Part shown: piece after piece, positions 1 to 8,544 of the stretch
Position numbering within the stretch: position 1 is the first letter of the stretch
Layout of the letters: every line of letters begins with the position of its first letter
Origin: Pseudomonadota bacterium
GTDB lineage: Bacteria > Desulfobacterota > Desulfobulbia > Desulfobulbales > Desulfocapsaceae
Assembly: GCA_018817385.1 (NCBI GenBank)
Contig: JAHIUA010000035.1
Location: 124,001 to 188,000, forward strand
Reading direction: 5' to 3'
DNA length: 64,000 bases
Notes under the pieces: model-generated
The model's input: only the letters and a program-made list of their open reading frames with translations
What the model was told of the DNA's origin: nothing
Database searches by the model: none
Program-made: the position numbers and the translations under genes

Positions 1-510
1 ATAGATAATAGCCATGGTCAGCACCACCAGGCCGAGCATCATCCACAGGACAGGGCCGCTCATCCACTCCAGCAGTCCCTCCGCGTTTGCAACCTTGAAC
101 TGACTGAGCTGGGCCATAAAAATGACGATGGCCAGACCGTTGACAAAGCCAAGCATGACCGGATGGGGAATCAGACGGACAAACTTCCCCAGCCGCAGCA
201 CCCCGGCACTGATCTGGATAATACCCATCAGGACCACTGTTGCAAAGAGGTACTCGACCCCATGCTGGGCCACGAGAGTGACCATAACCACTGCCAGGGC
301 ACCGGTGGCCCCAGAGATCATACCCGGACGGCCACCAATGATGGCGGTGATCAATCCGACCAGAAAGGCGGCGTAAAGACCGACCAGGGGATCAACCCCG
401 GCCACGAAGGAAAAGGCTACCGCTTCAGGCACCAGGGCCAGGGCCACGGTCAGGCCCGATAATATATCATCCTTGAAACTTGCAGTTCTTCTCACAAAAA
501 GCTCAAACAT
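1..510 (-). CDS. SulP-family anion transporter, N-terminal part (cut by window edge)
   Basis: The gene runs off the left edge, so only about 170 N-terminal residues are present. Reading the minus strand from the ATG at 510 gives a protein starting [20 protein letters not shown]. It continues into the typical SulP first membrane segments, with a [20 protein letters not shown] stretch and then [11 protein letters not shown]. SulP proteins are inner-membrane transporters of sulfate, bicarbonate or other anions; the substrate cannot be told from this part. A purine-rich aaggat lies about 7 bases before the ATG. The C-terminal membrane segments and any STAS domain are outside the window. Family assignment is firm; specificity is unknown. 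Confidence 0.88.
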   Translation of the reverse strand, partial: MFELFVRRTASFKDDILSGLTVALALVPEAVAFSFVAGVDPLVGLYAAFLVGLITAIIGGRPGMISGATGALAVVMVTLVAQHGVEYLFATVVLMGIIQISAGVLRLGKFVRLIPHPVMLGFVNGLAIVIFMAQLSQFKVANAEGLLEWMSGPVLWMMLGLVVLTMAIIY

Positions 511-841
511 CGTTATCCTTATGGGTTAAATTCAGGAAAAAGACGGCGAACCTAAACAGGATGGTCTGGAATAGCAAGGAATAACTGGAACCACCCCGAA
601 CCTGACAGCTGGCTAATTAAAGCTCGGGTTTCAATTCCTGATAGCCTGACCGATTCCGGACGCGCGGATGTATCAGCGAGCGGCGACTGCGGCTGGCCCC
701 TTGTCTGGTTGACCTGGGTGGAGGAGCTTTGCGGCTGAAGCCGCTGCTACCTGGAGGGAATTATGGGGACAGGATATATGGGTGAACGCACCTTGCAAGT
801 ACTACCCACGTTAGAGCACATAGGTTTTGCCAAAGAGGTCG
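511..841. other. Intergenic gap with one REP-like palindrome
   Basis: About 330 bases without a convincing gene lie between the SulP start and the end of the CorA-like gene. The only clear structure is a palindrome at 731-744 (GCGGCTGAAGCCGC) with the same core as the inverted pair at 17713-17804. This suggests a dispersed REP-like family in this genome. No long ORF with protein-like composition was seen. Confidence 0.5.
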
Positions 842-1789
842 TTACAGCCACCCTTTTCGTTTAAAATAGATATACGGACTTATTCCTGCCAATATCATAA
901 AGAGTATGGATAAAGGATATCCCCATCTCCATGTCAGTTCAGGCATAAAATGAAAATTCATCCCGTAAATACTTGCAATCACTGTGGGTGGCATAAGAAC
1001 CACTGCAGCTATCGAAAATATTTTAATAATTTTATTTTGTTCAATACTGATAAAACCAAGGGCAGCGTTTAAAAGAAAGTCGATTCTCTCCGAAAGAAAA
1101 GCGTTGTGTGTTAATAGGGTTTTAATATCCTCAAGCATTTCATTTGAGTTGTTACAGTCATCATTCGTTAATCGTCCTCTCCGGAGTAAAAAAATCAAAT
1201 CCCGTTGTCCATCCATTAAACACAAACGAATTTTTCCATTCAAGTCATCTTGCATGGAAAGATCATCTATTGTTTTCTCTAACCCGGCATTTCCCCTTTC
1301 AAATATTTGACGGCTAATTTTCTCGATAGAAAGATAGCCGCCTTCTGACAGATCGGCAAGTTTCTCGATCTTCATTTCAAGCAATGCGATGATAGTGGAT
1401 TTTGGATCACTACTCAATCGAGCACTCAGTTGCCATTGACTTTTCAGCGAATTGATTGAAGGGATTTCATATGAACAGATGCTTACGAGGCAGTTACATT
1501 TGCACAAAAAGGCAACATTTATATTTTTAAATGTATTTTCAATCTTGTTTAGAAATGAACAGTTGACCTGAAAGCCATCAGGATATACTTCATAATGAGA
1601 ACTGGCTTCCAACTCTTCAGTTTCCTGAATCTTTGGCAAAGACATGCCGATGAACATTTCTACAGTTTGTCTTTCTTCTTCAGTCGGATTGACTAAATCG
1701 ATCCACACTGCATCTTCAAGCCAGCCGGAGACGGTTGATGGGGGTATTGGCGACAAGAAATTATTTATCACATTATATGCAGTCAACAT
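842..1789 (-). CDS. CorA-like divalent metal ion transporter
   Basis: A 315-residue protein with the CorA layout: a long soluble N-terminal domain of about 250 residues, then two C-terminal membrane segments. The signature YGMNFHFMPEL lies near residue 275, between the two hydrophobic stretches, and contains the GMN motif that forms the pore mouth in the CorA family. A short basic tail (KRKGWL) ends the protein, as is usual. CorA proteins are homopentameric inner-membrane channels for Mg2+, Co2+ or Ni2+, and some relatives move Zn2+. The ion is not readable from sequence. It stands alone, with gaps on both sides, so context gives no hint. The start is the first ATG, with only a weak agagat in front. 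Confidence 0.88.
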   Translation of the reverse strand: MLTAYNVINNFLSPIPPSTVSGWLEDAVWIDLVNPTEEERQTVEMFIGMSLPKIQETEELEASSHYEVYPDGFQVNCSFLNKIENTFKNINVAFLCKCNCLVSICSYEIPSINSLKSQWQLSARLSSDPKSTIIALLEMKIEKLADLSEGGYLSIEKISRQIFERGNAGLEKTIDDLSMQDDLNGKIRLCLMDGQRDLIFLLRRGRLTNDDCNNSNEMLEDIKTLLTHNAFLSERIDFLLNAALGFISIEQNKIIKIFSIAAVVLMPPTVIASIYGMNFHFMPELTWRWGYPLSILFMILAGISPYIYFKRKGWL

Positions 1790-2009
1790 AAATGATCTCT
1801 TTGCTACAGGGAGAGGTGCTTTTGTCTGTCCTTAGTCATAACGGCACGGCTACTCTGAGGCGTCTTTGAACTTTCAGGACAACGCCACCGAGCTTTCGCG
1901 GCCAGGTTATGCCGATTGTTATCAAGTTGTTATGTTTAATTTTGGCGCCACTGGGACAGTATCTATACGTATTAATTGTCTTTATTAACTTCCCCCCGAA
2001 TTCAAAAAG

Positions 2010-2480
2010 TTATTCTTTGCTCTCCAGTATATGGGATATCAGTTCGTCCCGTTCCCGCTTTGATATATAGGGCTTCATCCTTGCATCAAGGATCTTTGCC
2101 TCACGCTCTTTTTTCCTGGCAGCGGCCTCCTCCGCCTTGGAAAGAAGATCATTCAGTTTACACGGCTTCATCAAATAAGCGAAGGCTCCCAACTTCATCG
2201 CTTCGATGGCGGATTGGATCGTGGCCTGGCCCGTGAGCATGATGACTTCAACGAGAGGATATTTTTCTTTGAGAATCTCAATCACTTTCATGCCATCGGG
2301 ATCAGGCATTCCGATGTCAAGGACAACGACATCCACAGTATCGTTCTTTCCCAGCCAGTTCAGCGCCTCTGTCCCGGAAAAAGCACAAGCCGCCTCAAAG
2401 CCTCTCTGACGCAGGCGCAGGGCGACGGTCTCGACAAACTCTTGTTCATCATCGACAAGAAGAAAACAAAACGAACTCAT
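2010..2480 (-). CDS. Single-domain response regulator with C-terminal helix
   Basis: A 156-residue protein: a receiver domain (about residues 5-120) followed by a charged helical tail of about 35 residues with no recognisable DNA-binding domain. The acidic pair is in LLVDDE, the phosphoryl-accepting Asp is in VVVLDIGMPDPDG, the Thr is in MLTGQ, and the conserved Lys is in LMKPCKL. Such regulators pass phosphate or bind partner proteins. No kinase gene adjoins it. An aggaaag stretch sits about 6 bases before the ATG. The receiver call is firm; the output is unknown. Confidence 0.88.
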   Translation of the reverse strand: MSSFCFLLVDDEQEFVETVALRLRQRGFEAACAFSGTEALNWLGKNDTVDVVVLDIGMPDPDGMKVIEILKEKYPLVEVIMLTGQATIQSAIEAMKLGAFAYLMKPCKLNDLLSKAEEAAARKKEREAKILDARMKPYISKRERDELISHILESKE

Positions 2481-2754
2481 ATGGCTTTCCTGTTGTTACC
2501 TATATATCCTGTTCCGGCTTTTCAGGCCGTCCGCTATTCGTCAGTATTATGGACCAAAAAATACTCCCAACACTGATGCGATGGTACGCTATTTATTGAA
2601 CCTTCTCAACAAATACTGTCTCAGAGTTCGAAAAGTCAAAAAGGTTTCAAAGGGGGAAATAAGAACAAAGAGCGGACTTCCCCCCCTTCCCGGGTTCCTT
2701 TTCCAGGTCACATGCTCCCACAGTTGACTAAGACGAAAACAACACAAATACTCT

Positions 2755-2783
2755 TTGACTTCCAACTCCTTGCTATGTAATAT
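2755..2783 (+). promoter_or_regulatory. Sigma-70 type promoter for prsR
   Basis: TTGACT at 2755-2760 and TAATAT at 2778-2783 are separated by 17 bases, a near-ideal housekeeping promoter. The expected start of transcription is about 2790, some 50 bases before the prsR ATG at 2842. It argues against translation starting at the in-frame TTG at 2755, because that codon is the -35 box. Confidence 0.6.
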
Positions 2784-2841
2784 TAATATATTTTCTTACC
2801 TTCACAGCTGTCTCCAGTCTTCCCGATCACCTTGGAATACG

Positions 2842-4209
2842 ATGCAAAAAAAGCTTCTTATTATAGAGGATGAAAAATCAGTAGCCAAACAACTCCGCTG
2901 GGGACTGAATAAGGAATATGAAATAACCATTGCCGCTGATGCAGAGAAGGCGATACCATTTCTGGCCTCTGGCATTTTCCCGGTAGCTACCCTGGACCTC
3001 GGCCTGCCCCCCTATCCTGATACACCTGAACAGGGTTTCAAATTACTAGAAAAAATCGCTGTTCTTGCCCCCCACACCAAGGTGATTGTCATCACCGGAA
3101 ACGCAGAAGAGAACAATGCCATCAAAGCAATTGGCCTTGGGGCAACAGATTTTTGCGCGAAACCTCTCGATTTAACTGTCTTAAAAATTATTCTTGCCCG
3201 TACCTTCCAAATCCATGCCCTGGAAGAAGCCAACCGCCACCCCATAACCAGTCAATGCGGATCACTGGCAGGGATGCTCGGCATCTCTCCAGCCATAAAA
3301 AAGGTCTTTAAGCGACTGGAACACGCCAGCAAGACAGATTATCCTGTGCTCATCACCGGTAACACGGGTACCGGCAAGGAGTTGGCAGCCCAGGCAGTTC
3401 ATACATTGAGCTCTAGAAATAAAAACAAGCTGGTCACCATTAATTGCGGGGCGATTCCAGAGAATCTTCTGGAAAGCGAACTCTTTGGTCATGAAAAAGG
3501 GGCATTTACCGGCGCCACCTCACGGAAAACAGGCAAATTTGAGCAAGCAGATCAGGGGACAATTTTTCTGGATGAGATAGGCGAACTCCCCCTCCCCCTT
3601 CAGGTAAAACTCCTGCGTGTCCTTCAGGAATCGACCATTGAACGTCTTGGCGGAACGAACACCATTCAACTGGATGTGCGAATCCTGGCTGCCACCAATA
3701 TCAACCTGGAACAGGCTGCAAGAGAGGGTCTCTTTCGGGAAGATCTTTTTTATCGCTTAAATGTTATCCCCTTAACTATCCCTGATCTCAAAGAACGACC
3801 GGAAGACATTCTCCTCCTGGCGCACAACTTTCTCCAGGAAGAATCTCAGAACCTGGGACGAGGCCAACTCTCATTTTCCCCTTCCGCCCTGATGGCGCTT
3901 ACCAGTCATCACTGGCCAGGCAATGTCCGGGAACTGCAGAACCGTATCCGTCGCGCCCTTGGCACCACACTTGATAAAGTTATAACACCGACTGATCTTG
4001 GCTTTGAAGAAAGAGCGTTATCAGCCAGCCAGAGGAATCAAAAACTTTCCACCTTAAAAGAGGCACGAGAAACCGCCGAAGAAAATGTTGTCCGCCAAGC
4101 TCTCACTCTTTGCAACAACAATATCAGTCAGGCAGCGAAACTTCTGGAAACCAGTCGTCCCACCCTGCATGATCTCATAAAAAAACATGCTATCAATATA
4201 AGCCAATGA
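2842..4209 (+). CDS. prsR: PEP-CTERM-associated sigma-54 response regulator PrsR
   Basis: A 455-residue NtrC-type activator. It has an N-terminal receiver domain (Asp in TLDLGLPP, Lys in CAKPLDL), then an AAA+ domain with Walker A GNTGTGKE, the sigma-54 contact loop GAFTGA and Walker B IFLDEIGELPLP, and a C-terminal Fis-type helix-turn-helix (NNISQAAKLLETSRPTLHDL). The receiver lacks the usual short beta3-alpha3 loop and carries the PYPDTPEQGF insertion typical of the PrsR family (TIGR02915 from memory). That family works with the membrane kinase PrsK to switch on PEP-CTERM genes with RpoN. The presence here of prsK, a PEP-CTERM gene and a sigma-54 promoter supports this. The downstream protease gene overlaps its stop by 4 bases. 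I chose the ATG at 2842 because the receiver starts there and the promoter lies upstream. Confidence 0.9.
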   Translation: MQKKLLIIEDEKSVAKQLRWGLNKEYEITIAADAEKAIPFLASGIFPVATLDLGLPPYPDTPEQGFKLLEKIAVLAPHTKVIVITGNAEENNAIKAIGLGATDFCAKPLDLTVLKIILARTFQIHALEEANRHPITSQCGSLAGMLGISPAIKKVFKRLEHASKTDYPVLITGNTGTGKELAAQAVHTLSSRNKNKLVTINCGAIPENLLESELFGHEKGAFTGATSRKTGKFEQADQGTIFLDEIGELPLPLQVKLLRVLQESTIERLGGTNTIQLDVRILAATNINLEQAAREGLFREDLFYRLNVIPLTIPDLKERPEDILLLAHNFLQEESQNLGRGQLSFSPSALMALTSHHWPGNVRELQNRIRRALGTTLDKVITPTDLGFEERALSASQRNQKLSTLKEARETAEENVVRQALTLCNNNISQAAKLLETSRPTLHDLIKKHAINISQ

Positions 4210-4889
4210 GCCCGCAAAAGAGCCTGCTCAAAAACCTATGGGAAAAAGAGTGGCTCCCCTATGCCTTTCCCTTTGCACTTTTTTTATTATTCACTGAGCC
4301 AAGTCGTTTTCTCCCGGACCTGGCTCCCTATCTCTATATATGCAAAACCATTCTCATCGGTGGACTGCTCTGGTTCTGGCGCAAGCAATATGGTCAGGAC
4401 TTTTCCTCCAGGCTTTCCCTCAGCGAAATACTCACCTCCCTTGCCTGCGGTCTCCTGGTACTGCTTATCTGGATTGTGCCGGATGGTTTTTTGTACCAAC
4501 TGGAGCAAAGCGCTGTCTTTGACCCATACAGTCTTGGTGAATCCCAAGCCGCTTTTTACACACTTATCAGCATACGATTGATGGGTGCAGTACTGGTCGT
4601 ACCGATCATGGAAGAACTCTTCTGGCGTTCCTTTATCATGCGCTATCTTATCAATCCGGATTTTCGCTCTCTGCCCATGGGAACCTTCAGCTGGCTCTCA
4701 TTTCTGGGCGTGGCAGTCCTCTTTGGACTTGAGCACCACCTTATTGGCGCCGGGATTATTGCAGGACTGCTGTATGGTGGCCTGCTTGTCTGGCAAAAGA
4801 ACCTGAAAGGGGTTATTCTCGCCCATGCCGTTACCAATCTCGGTCTAGGGATTTATGTAATTCGTACTGGCAAGTGGATTTTCTGGTAG
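4206..4889 (+). CDS. CPBP/CAAX-type membrane protease of the PEP-CTERM system
   Basis: A 227-residue polytopic membrane protein with about seven hydrophobic segments. The CPBP (Abi) protease motifs are visible: EELFWRSF near residue 137 (EExxxR), GLEHHLIGAG near 175 and HAVTNLGLG near 206. It matches in size and motifs the CAAX-prenyl-protease-related family that accompanies exosortase loci (TIGR03008 from memory). Its ATG overlaps the prsR stop, so the two are translationally coupled. Its substrate is not known. By context it may act on PEP-CTERM proteins or on the sorting machinery, but that is inference. Confidence 0.82.
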   Translation: MSPQKSLLKNLWEKEWLPYAFPFALFLLFTEPSRFLPDLAPYLYICKTILIGGLLWFWRKQYGQDFSSRLSLSEILTSLACGLLVLLIWIVPDGFLYQLEQSAVFDPYSLGESQAAFYTLISIRLMGAVLVVPIMEELFWRSFIMRYLINPDFRSLPMGTFSWLSFLGVAVLFGLEHHLIGAGIIAGLLYGGLLVWQKNLKGVILAHAVTNLGLGIYVIRTGKWIFW

Positions 4890-4942
4890 GAACGAGGAAA
4901 GAAAAAGCCCCCCCAGACTCTTGCCTTGGCATGAGAATCACC

Positions 4943-5026
4943 TACCGCCTACCTCATACCTCCTACCTCAGACCGCATACCTCACACCTCAGACCTCATA
5001 CCGCCTACCGCCTACCGCCTACCGCA
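4943..5026. repeat. Heptamer tandem array, 12 copies
   Basis: Twelve consecutive 7-bp units follow the pattern NACC(G/T)C(A/C), for example TACCGCC, TACCTCA and GACCGCA, filling exactly 84 bases. The array starts 54 bases after the protease stop codon. A second array of the same unit and the same copy number lies at 51243-51326. Confidence 0.85.
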
Positions 5027-5183
5027 AGTGTAAAATTTCCTGACACTCATTATGCTGAATTCTCCCGCCTGATTTGTCCTTTCCCCAGAATAGCAGCCAA
5101 CAGCATGAATAATCACAAGCTGTTCAGGCTATTTTCCTTACCGGAACAGGCGAACACTGCCTGCTAGAGCTGTCGATATTTTT

Positions 5184-5245
5184 GACAACTGTTCCAGGCC
5201 GCCACACAAAAAATAGATTTTTTCAAACATTTACGGTCAGTTGTC
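5184..5245 (+). promoter_or_regulatory. Inverted repeat upstream of the sigma-54 promoter
   Basis: GACAACTG at 5184-5191 is the exact reverse complement of CAGTTGTC at 5238-5245. The pair lies just upstream of the -24 element of the PEP-CTERM gene, where an enhancer protein such as PrsR would bind. A role as a PrsR site is a guess based on position and symmetry. Confidence 0.35.
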
Positions 5246-5249
5246 GCAT

Positions 5250-5265
5250 TGGCATGCAGTTTGCA
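5250..5265 (+). promoter_or_regulatory. Sigma-54 (-24/-12) promoter of the PEP-CTERM gene
   Basis: TGGCATG, 4 bases, TTGCA: one mismatch from the consensus TGGCACG-N4-TTGCW, with the GG and GC dinucleotides 10 bases apart. It lies 51 bases before the ATG at 5316. Together with the sigma-54 regulator PrsR 1 kb away it makes a coherent control circuit. Confidence 0.8.
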
Positions 5266-5315
5266 AATATTGTAACAAATAAACACATTATTATATTAAC
5301 AAACGAGGCCAGACG

Positions 5316-5975
5316 ATGAAAAATATTTTCGCAACAACAGTCGCACTTGGAGTGCTTACATGGGTGGGAAGTGCAATGGCTACCACCTACACATTTGAAG
5401 ATAAAATTGATTCGTGGGTTGTCGACGGCGTGGATTACGATATCGTATTTATTGATCAAGAAGTAATAGGTAGCTCAGCTACATCTGGCGATGCTATTGC
5501 TGTCGAGAGTCCATTTACCTACACACATGACATCAATGATGAAGTCAATATAAGCGGTGGAGATTTAGTAACTGAAGCCTGGTTAGAGCTTAGCTTTAAT
5601 CGTTTGAACTTTGACGATTTTAGTGGTGACAATTACTATCAAGATCCCCTCACTGGTGCTTTTACATATGACAGTAGAGAATTTGTACAGTACACTTATG
5701 ATACTGTTACCTCCGCATGGATAGAAATTTCTGGCCCCAATCACGTTCAAACTGTCCTCTTGGGAATTAATTGGCTCAATAGCGATGGCTTGCTAGACGT
5801 CACTATTGCGCTGTCCAATGGAGCTAATACGGCGGATATAGGTTTAAATAGTTCAAGACTCTACGGAACAGCTGAAACTGCTCCAGTTCCAGAGCCAGGC
5901 ACCATGATTCTCATGGGCACCGGACTCCTTGGCCTGATGGGATACAACCGCAGACGTTTCAACAAAAAAAGCTAG
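5316..5975 (+). CDS. PEP-CTERM sorting-domain protein
   Basis: A 219-residue exported protein. It has a signal peptide (a hydrophobic core ending in SAMA, about residue 23) and an acidic aromatic-rich central region of about 150 residues with no domain I recognise. The C-terminal sorting signal is VPEPGTMILMGTGLLGLMGY followed by the basic cluster NRRRF. PEP-CTERM tails are recognised and cleaved by an inner-membrane exosortase, and the products go to the surface or into extracellular polysaccharide. The exosortase and exopolysaccharide genes are not in the window. A gagg ribosome site precedes the ATG. Expression should depend on RpoN and probably PrsR. The central domain could be an adhesin or matrix protein; the sequence does not say. 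Confidence 0.9.
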   Translation: MKNIFATTVALGVLTWVGSAMATTYTFEDKIDSWVVDGVDYDIVFIDQEVIGSSATSGDAIAVESPFTYTHDINDEVNISGGDLVTEAWLELSFNRLNFDDFSGDNYYQDPLTGAFTYDSREFVQYTYDTVTSAWIEISGPNHVQTVLLGINWLNSDGLLDVTIALSNGANTADIGLNSSRLYGTAETAPVPEPGTMILMGTGLLGLMGYNRRRFNKKS

Positions 5976-6014
5976 CCATGACATACAGCCCCATCCGCTG
6001 ACAAGAATTTATAA

Positions 6015-6052
6015 AATCCCCTGAGTGTCACCCACTCAGGGGATTTTTTTTA
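6015..6052. terminator. Rho-independent terminator, probably bidirectional
   Basis: A perfect 13-bp stem (6015-6027 with 6033-6045; core CCCCTGAGTG/CACTCAGGGG) has a 5-base loop, and a run of T follows on the plus strand. The reverse strand also ends in a T-rich stretch, so it can serve both the PEP-CTERM gene and the convergent prsK. Confidence 0.85.
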
Positions 6053-6156
6053 TCCTAAGGAAAAGCAACGGGGGGACCAACAGGGGGAAAAAAAACACCT
6101 TGCTTCCTGAACAGGCCAACTCAGCGAAGGGAAAAAAACCCACCACCTGCCACAGT

Positions 6157-8256
6157 TCAACCTTCCCTGCCTCCTGCCAAGGGCAGCCTGATCACAAACC
6201 TGGCGCCCCCCTCCAGTCTGTTTGCAGCGACAACACTTCCTTCCAGACTCGCTACAACCTTTTTAACCTGCCACAAGCCGATGCCGCTGCCCGCTTTTCT
6301 GGTTGTCATGAAGGGCTCAAACAATTTATCAGGCAAGAGTTCTTCGGCGATCCCCGGTCCATTATCGCTTATCTCAATAAAGACATTTCTGCCGTCAGCA
6401 TCGAGACCGGTTTGTAAGCGGACAACAGTCTCTTTTTCCAGAGCCTGAGAAGCATTCAATACGATATTTTCCAAAACTGACCTGAGGAGAGCGGGATCAG
6501 TTCGAATTTTCAGTTCACCCTGAGAAGTAACAAGGATCTCCACTGCCGACAATTTGGCCTGCAGGCGACGGCAGCAGGTCTGGACAAAGGTATTCAATTC
6601 CAGATGCTGCCATTCGGGTACAATATCATCTTTTAAGGTTTGCAGACATTTTTCCACCCGGCCCATTCGTTGCAAGGCGTCAGCCACCAATTCCAGCATA
6701 TCCTCTTGAAACTCCGGTTCGTGGATATGTTCCGGAGCATTTTCCTGCATGAGAGAAAGCATGGTGGCAGCGTTCTTGATATCATGGAGGACAAAAGCTG
6801 ACAATCGGCTCCAGGCCTGCTGCTCGCGAACATTGGCCACCTTTTCAGCCATACGCACAGACAGCAGGGCAGATGCCGTCTGCCGTTCCAGGGCAGTAAG
6901 CAGATCAAAATCATCGTAACCATATTCCCCACCAGTAAACTCCGGGCCAAGACCTATAATTCCAATGAGCTGGTTGCCAGTGGAGATTGGCACCAGAAGA
7001 GTGAGATTCAGAGAAGCACAGAAAGGTCTCTTACTCTCTGCCAGTTCCTGCCATTCTCTATCCTGCTCTTTTTCCTGCAGATAAAAATGAGAATGGGTAT
7101 GGAGAAACTGGACCAGAGGATCATGTCCTGACAGAGTATATTCCCTACTCCCGGATTCTCGATAGACCGGCCAGGAAACCAGGGTATAGTCATGAGAGGA
7201 ATCAGCCAGCCAGATAAAAATCTCAGTGGTATACAAACTCTCAACCAGCACTTGATGCAAGGCCTGTATCACATCAGTTTCCGTCTCAACGCCATGCAGG
7301 TGCTCGGAAAGCGCCAGCCATTCATCCCTGTATTCATATTTATTGATATAAAAATGGGTGGAGATAAAAAAGTGCACCCGACGCCGGATTGTCCCTGAAC
7401 AGGCAAAGAGCCCCACCACCACAATCCCGGAGACCAGAAACAGCCACTTGAGAACAAAATCCATCTCCACGCCAAATTCCCGCATGACCAGAGAGACGAC
7501 TCCGAAGCCGAAAAGATAGACGGCAAGGAGCGAGGGAACAACGAATGAGTAGACAACCTTGCGGGAAATGAATATTTTCCGATTCAAGAGGCGATGACGA
7601 ACCACAGCATAAACAACCAACAACCAGCCGAGAAACAAGAGCACAGCCATGAGCTGCAACTGTTGGCCAACGATACGTAAATAGGTCAGCCGGTAAGAAG
7701 CGCTCCATGCCAGGACGGCACAGAGCAGGAGACTGCCCACCACCAGAAATTTATATTCCCAGCGCTGGGCGACATTGAGAACCCGCCAGAATTGTTCTAT
7801 TCTCCAGGAGCCATAAAGCACCGCTATGAGGAGGAAAAGAGCAGAAAAATAGAGCGGACTGTACGCCTGACAGACTATCTCGGCATCTGTCATGTTACAG
7901 TCAGAGTAATTGCGCAGATAATAGCCTGCAGCCCCTGTCACCACAGCGACAAAAACTATTTCGATCAGATGCTGATATTCCGATTCAGCAGCCACTGCTG
8001 TTGTGGCCCTGTTTATGCGCTGTGCCATGGAAAGCCAGATAAGGGCAAAAACTACTTCAGAAAAAAGCACTATCTCAAGAACCTCGGGCAGCAGGTGATA
8101 GGAAAAATAGAGATATTCTCCAATCAACAGCGGCAGGCCCAGAAGAATCTGAATCAAAACAAGGGAAAATTGACGGTCACCACTCTTCAGGCGAAATCCT
8201 ACAAGACCGGTGCAGAGAAGGAAGAGATTCAGAATGTAGAAAGCAGATATCAGCAT
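6157..8256 (-). CDS. prsK: PEP-CTERM system membrane histidine kinase PrsK
   Basis: A kinase of about 699 residues. The N-terminal 280 residues are hydrophobic with about eight membrane segments, followed by a GAF-like domain (about 320-460) and the kinase core. The H-box is FVLHDIKNAATML, an HDIKN form typical of this family. The ATPase part has ENIVLNASQAL, DNGPGIAEE and GSGIGLWQVKKVV. The match to the PrsK family (TIGR02916 from memory) is clear from this architecture and from prsR and a PEP-CTERM gene next to it. PrsK should phosphorylate PrsR. The reading frame is open to a GTG at 8346, but the extra 30 residues are polar and atypical. I prefer the ATG at 8256, directly before the first membrane segment (MLISAFYIL); neither start has a good ribosome site. 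Confidence 0.87.
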   Translation of the reverse strand: MLISAFYILNLFLLCTGLVGFRLKSGDRQFSLVLIQILLGLPLLIGEYLYFSYHLLPEVLEIVLFSEVVFALIWLSMAQRINRATTAVAAESEYQHLIEIVFVAVVTGAAGYYLRNYSDCNMTDAEIVCQAYSPLYFSALFLLIAVLYGSWRIEQFWRVLNVAQRWEYKFLVVGSLLLCAVLAWSASYRLTYLRIVGQQLQLMAVLLFLGWLLVVYAVVRHRLLNRKIFISRKVVYSFVVPSLLAVYLFGFGVVSLVMREFGVEMDFVLKWLFLVSGIVVVGLFACSGTIRRRVHFFISTHFYINKYEYRDEWLALSEHLHGVETETDVIQALHQVLVESLYTTEIFIWLADSSHDYTLVSWPVYRESGSREYTLSGHDPLVQFLHTHSHFYLQEKEQDREWQELAESKRPFCASLNLTLLVPISTGNQLIGIIGLGPEFTGGEYGYDDFDLLTALERQTASALLSVRMAEKVANVREQQAWSRLSAFVLHDIKNAATMLSLMQENAPEHIHEPEFQEDMLELVADALQRMGRVEKCLQTLKDDIVPEWQHLELNTFVQTCCRRLQAKLSAVEILVTSQGELKIRTDPALLRSVLENIVLNASQALEKETVVRLQTGLDADGRNVFIEISDNGPGIAEELLPDKLFEPFMTTRKAGSGIGLWQVKKVVASLEGSVVAANRLEGGARFVIRLPLAGGREG

Positions 8257-8544
8257 ACGGCCAACATACCATTGCAGGCCTCTATTTTTCAATACCTTAG
8301 GCGGGTAGATACTCTTTCGGGACAAACGCTGACCAGCACTCGCCACAATGGATGTTGCTTCTGGTACTTGACCGGTTCAGCGGAGACGAGGAAGGGGAAG
8401 AGCAATAGAGGAAAAACTCCGATACGTCTCTTCTGGCCCCTGTGCAGGCTGGTTGCAGGCTGTCTTTTTTTTTATTCCGTTTTTAGAGGAGCTTGTCTCG
8501 ATAATTCGCTGTTCGAGTCTCAACAACTTTATTATAGTCCGTTT

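Noticed and set aside
163-462. Plus-strand frame of 99 residues
   Set aside because: It is the antisense shadow of the SulP gene, whose minus-strand reading gives clear membrane segments and family motifs.
4874-5167. Plus-strand frame rich in His, Thr, Tyr and Arg
   Set aside because: It spans the heptamer tandem array and has no protein-like composition outside it.
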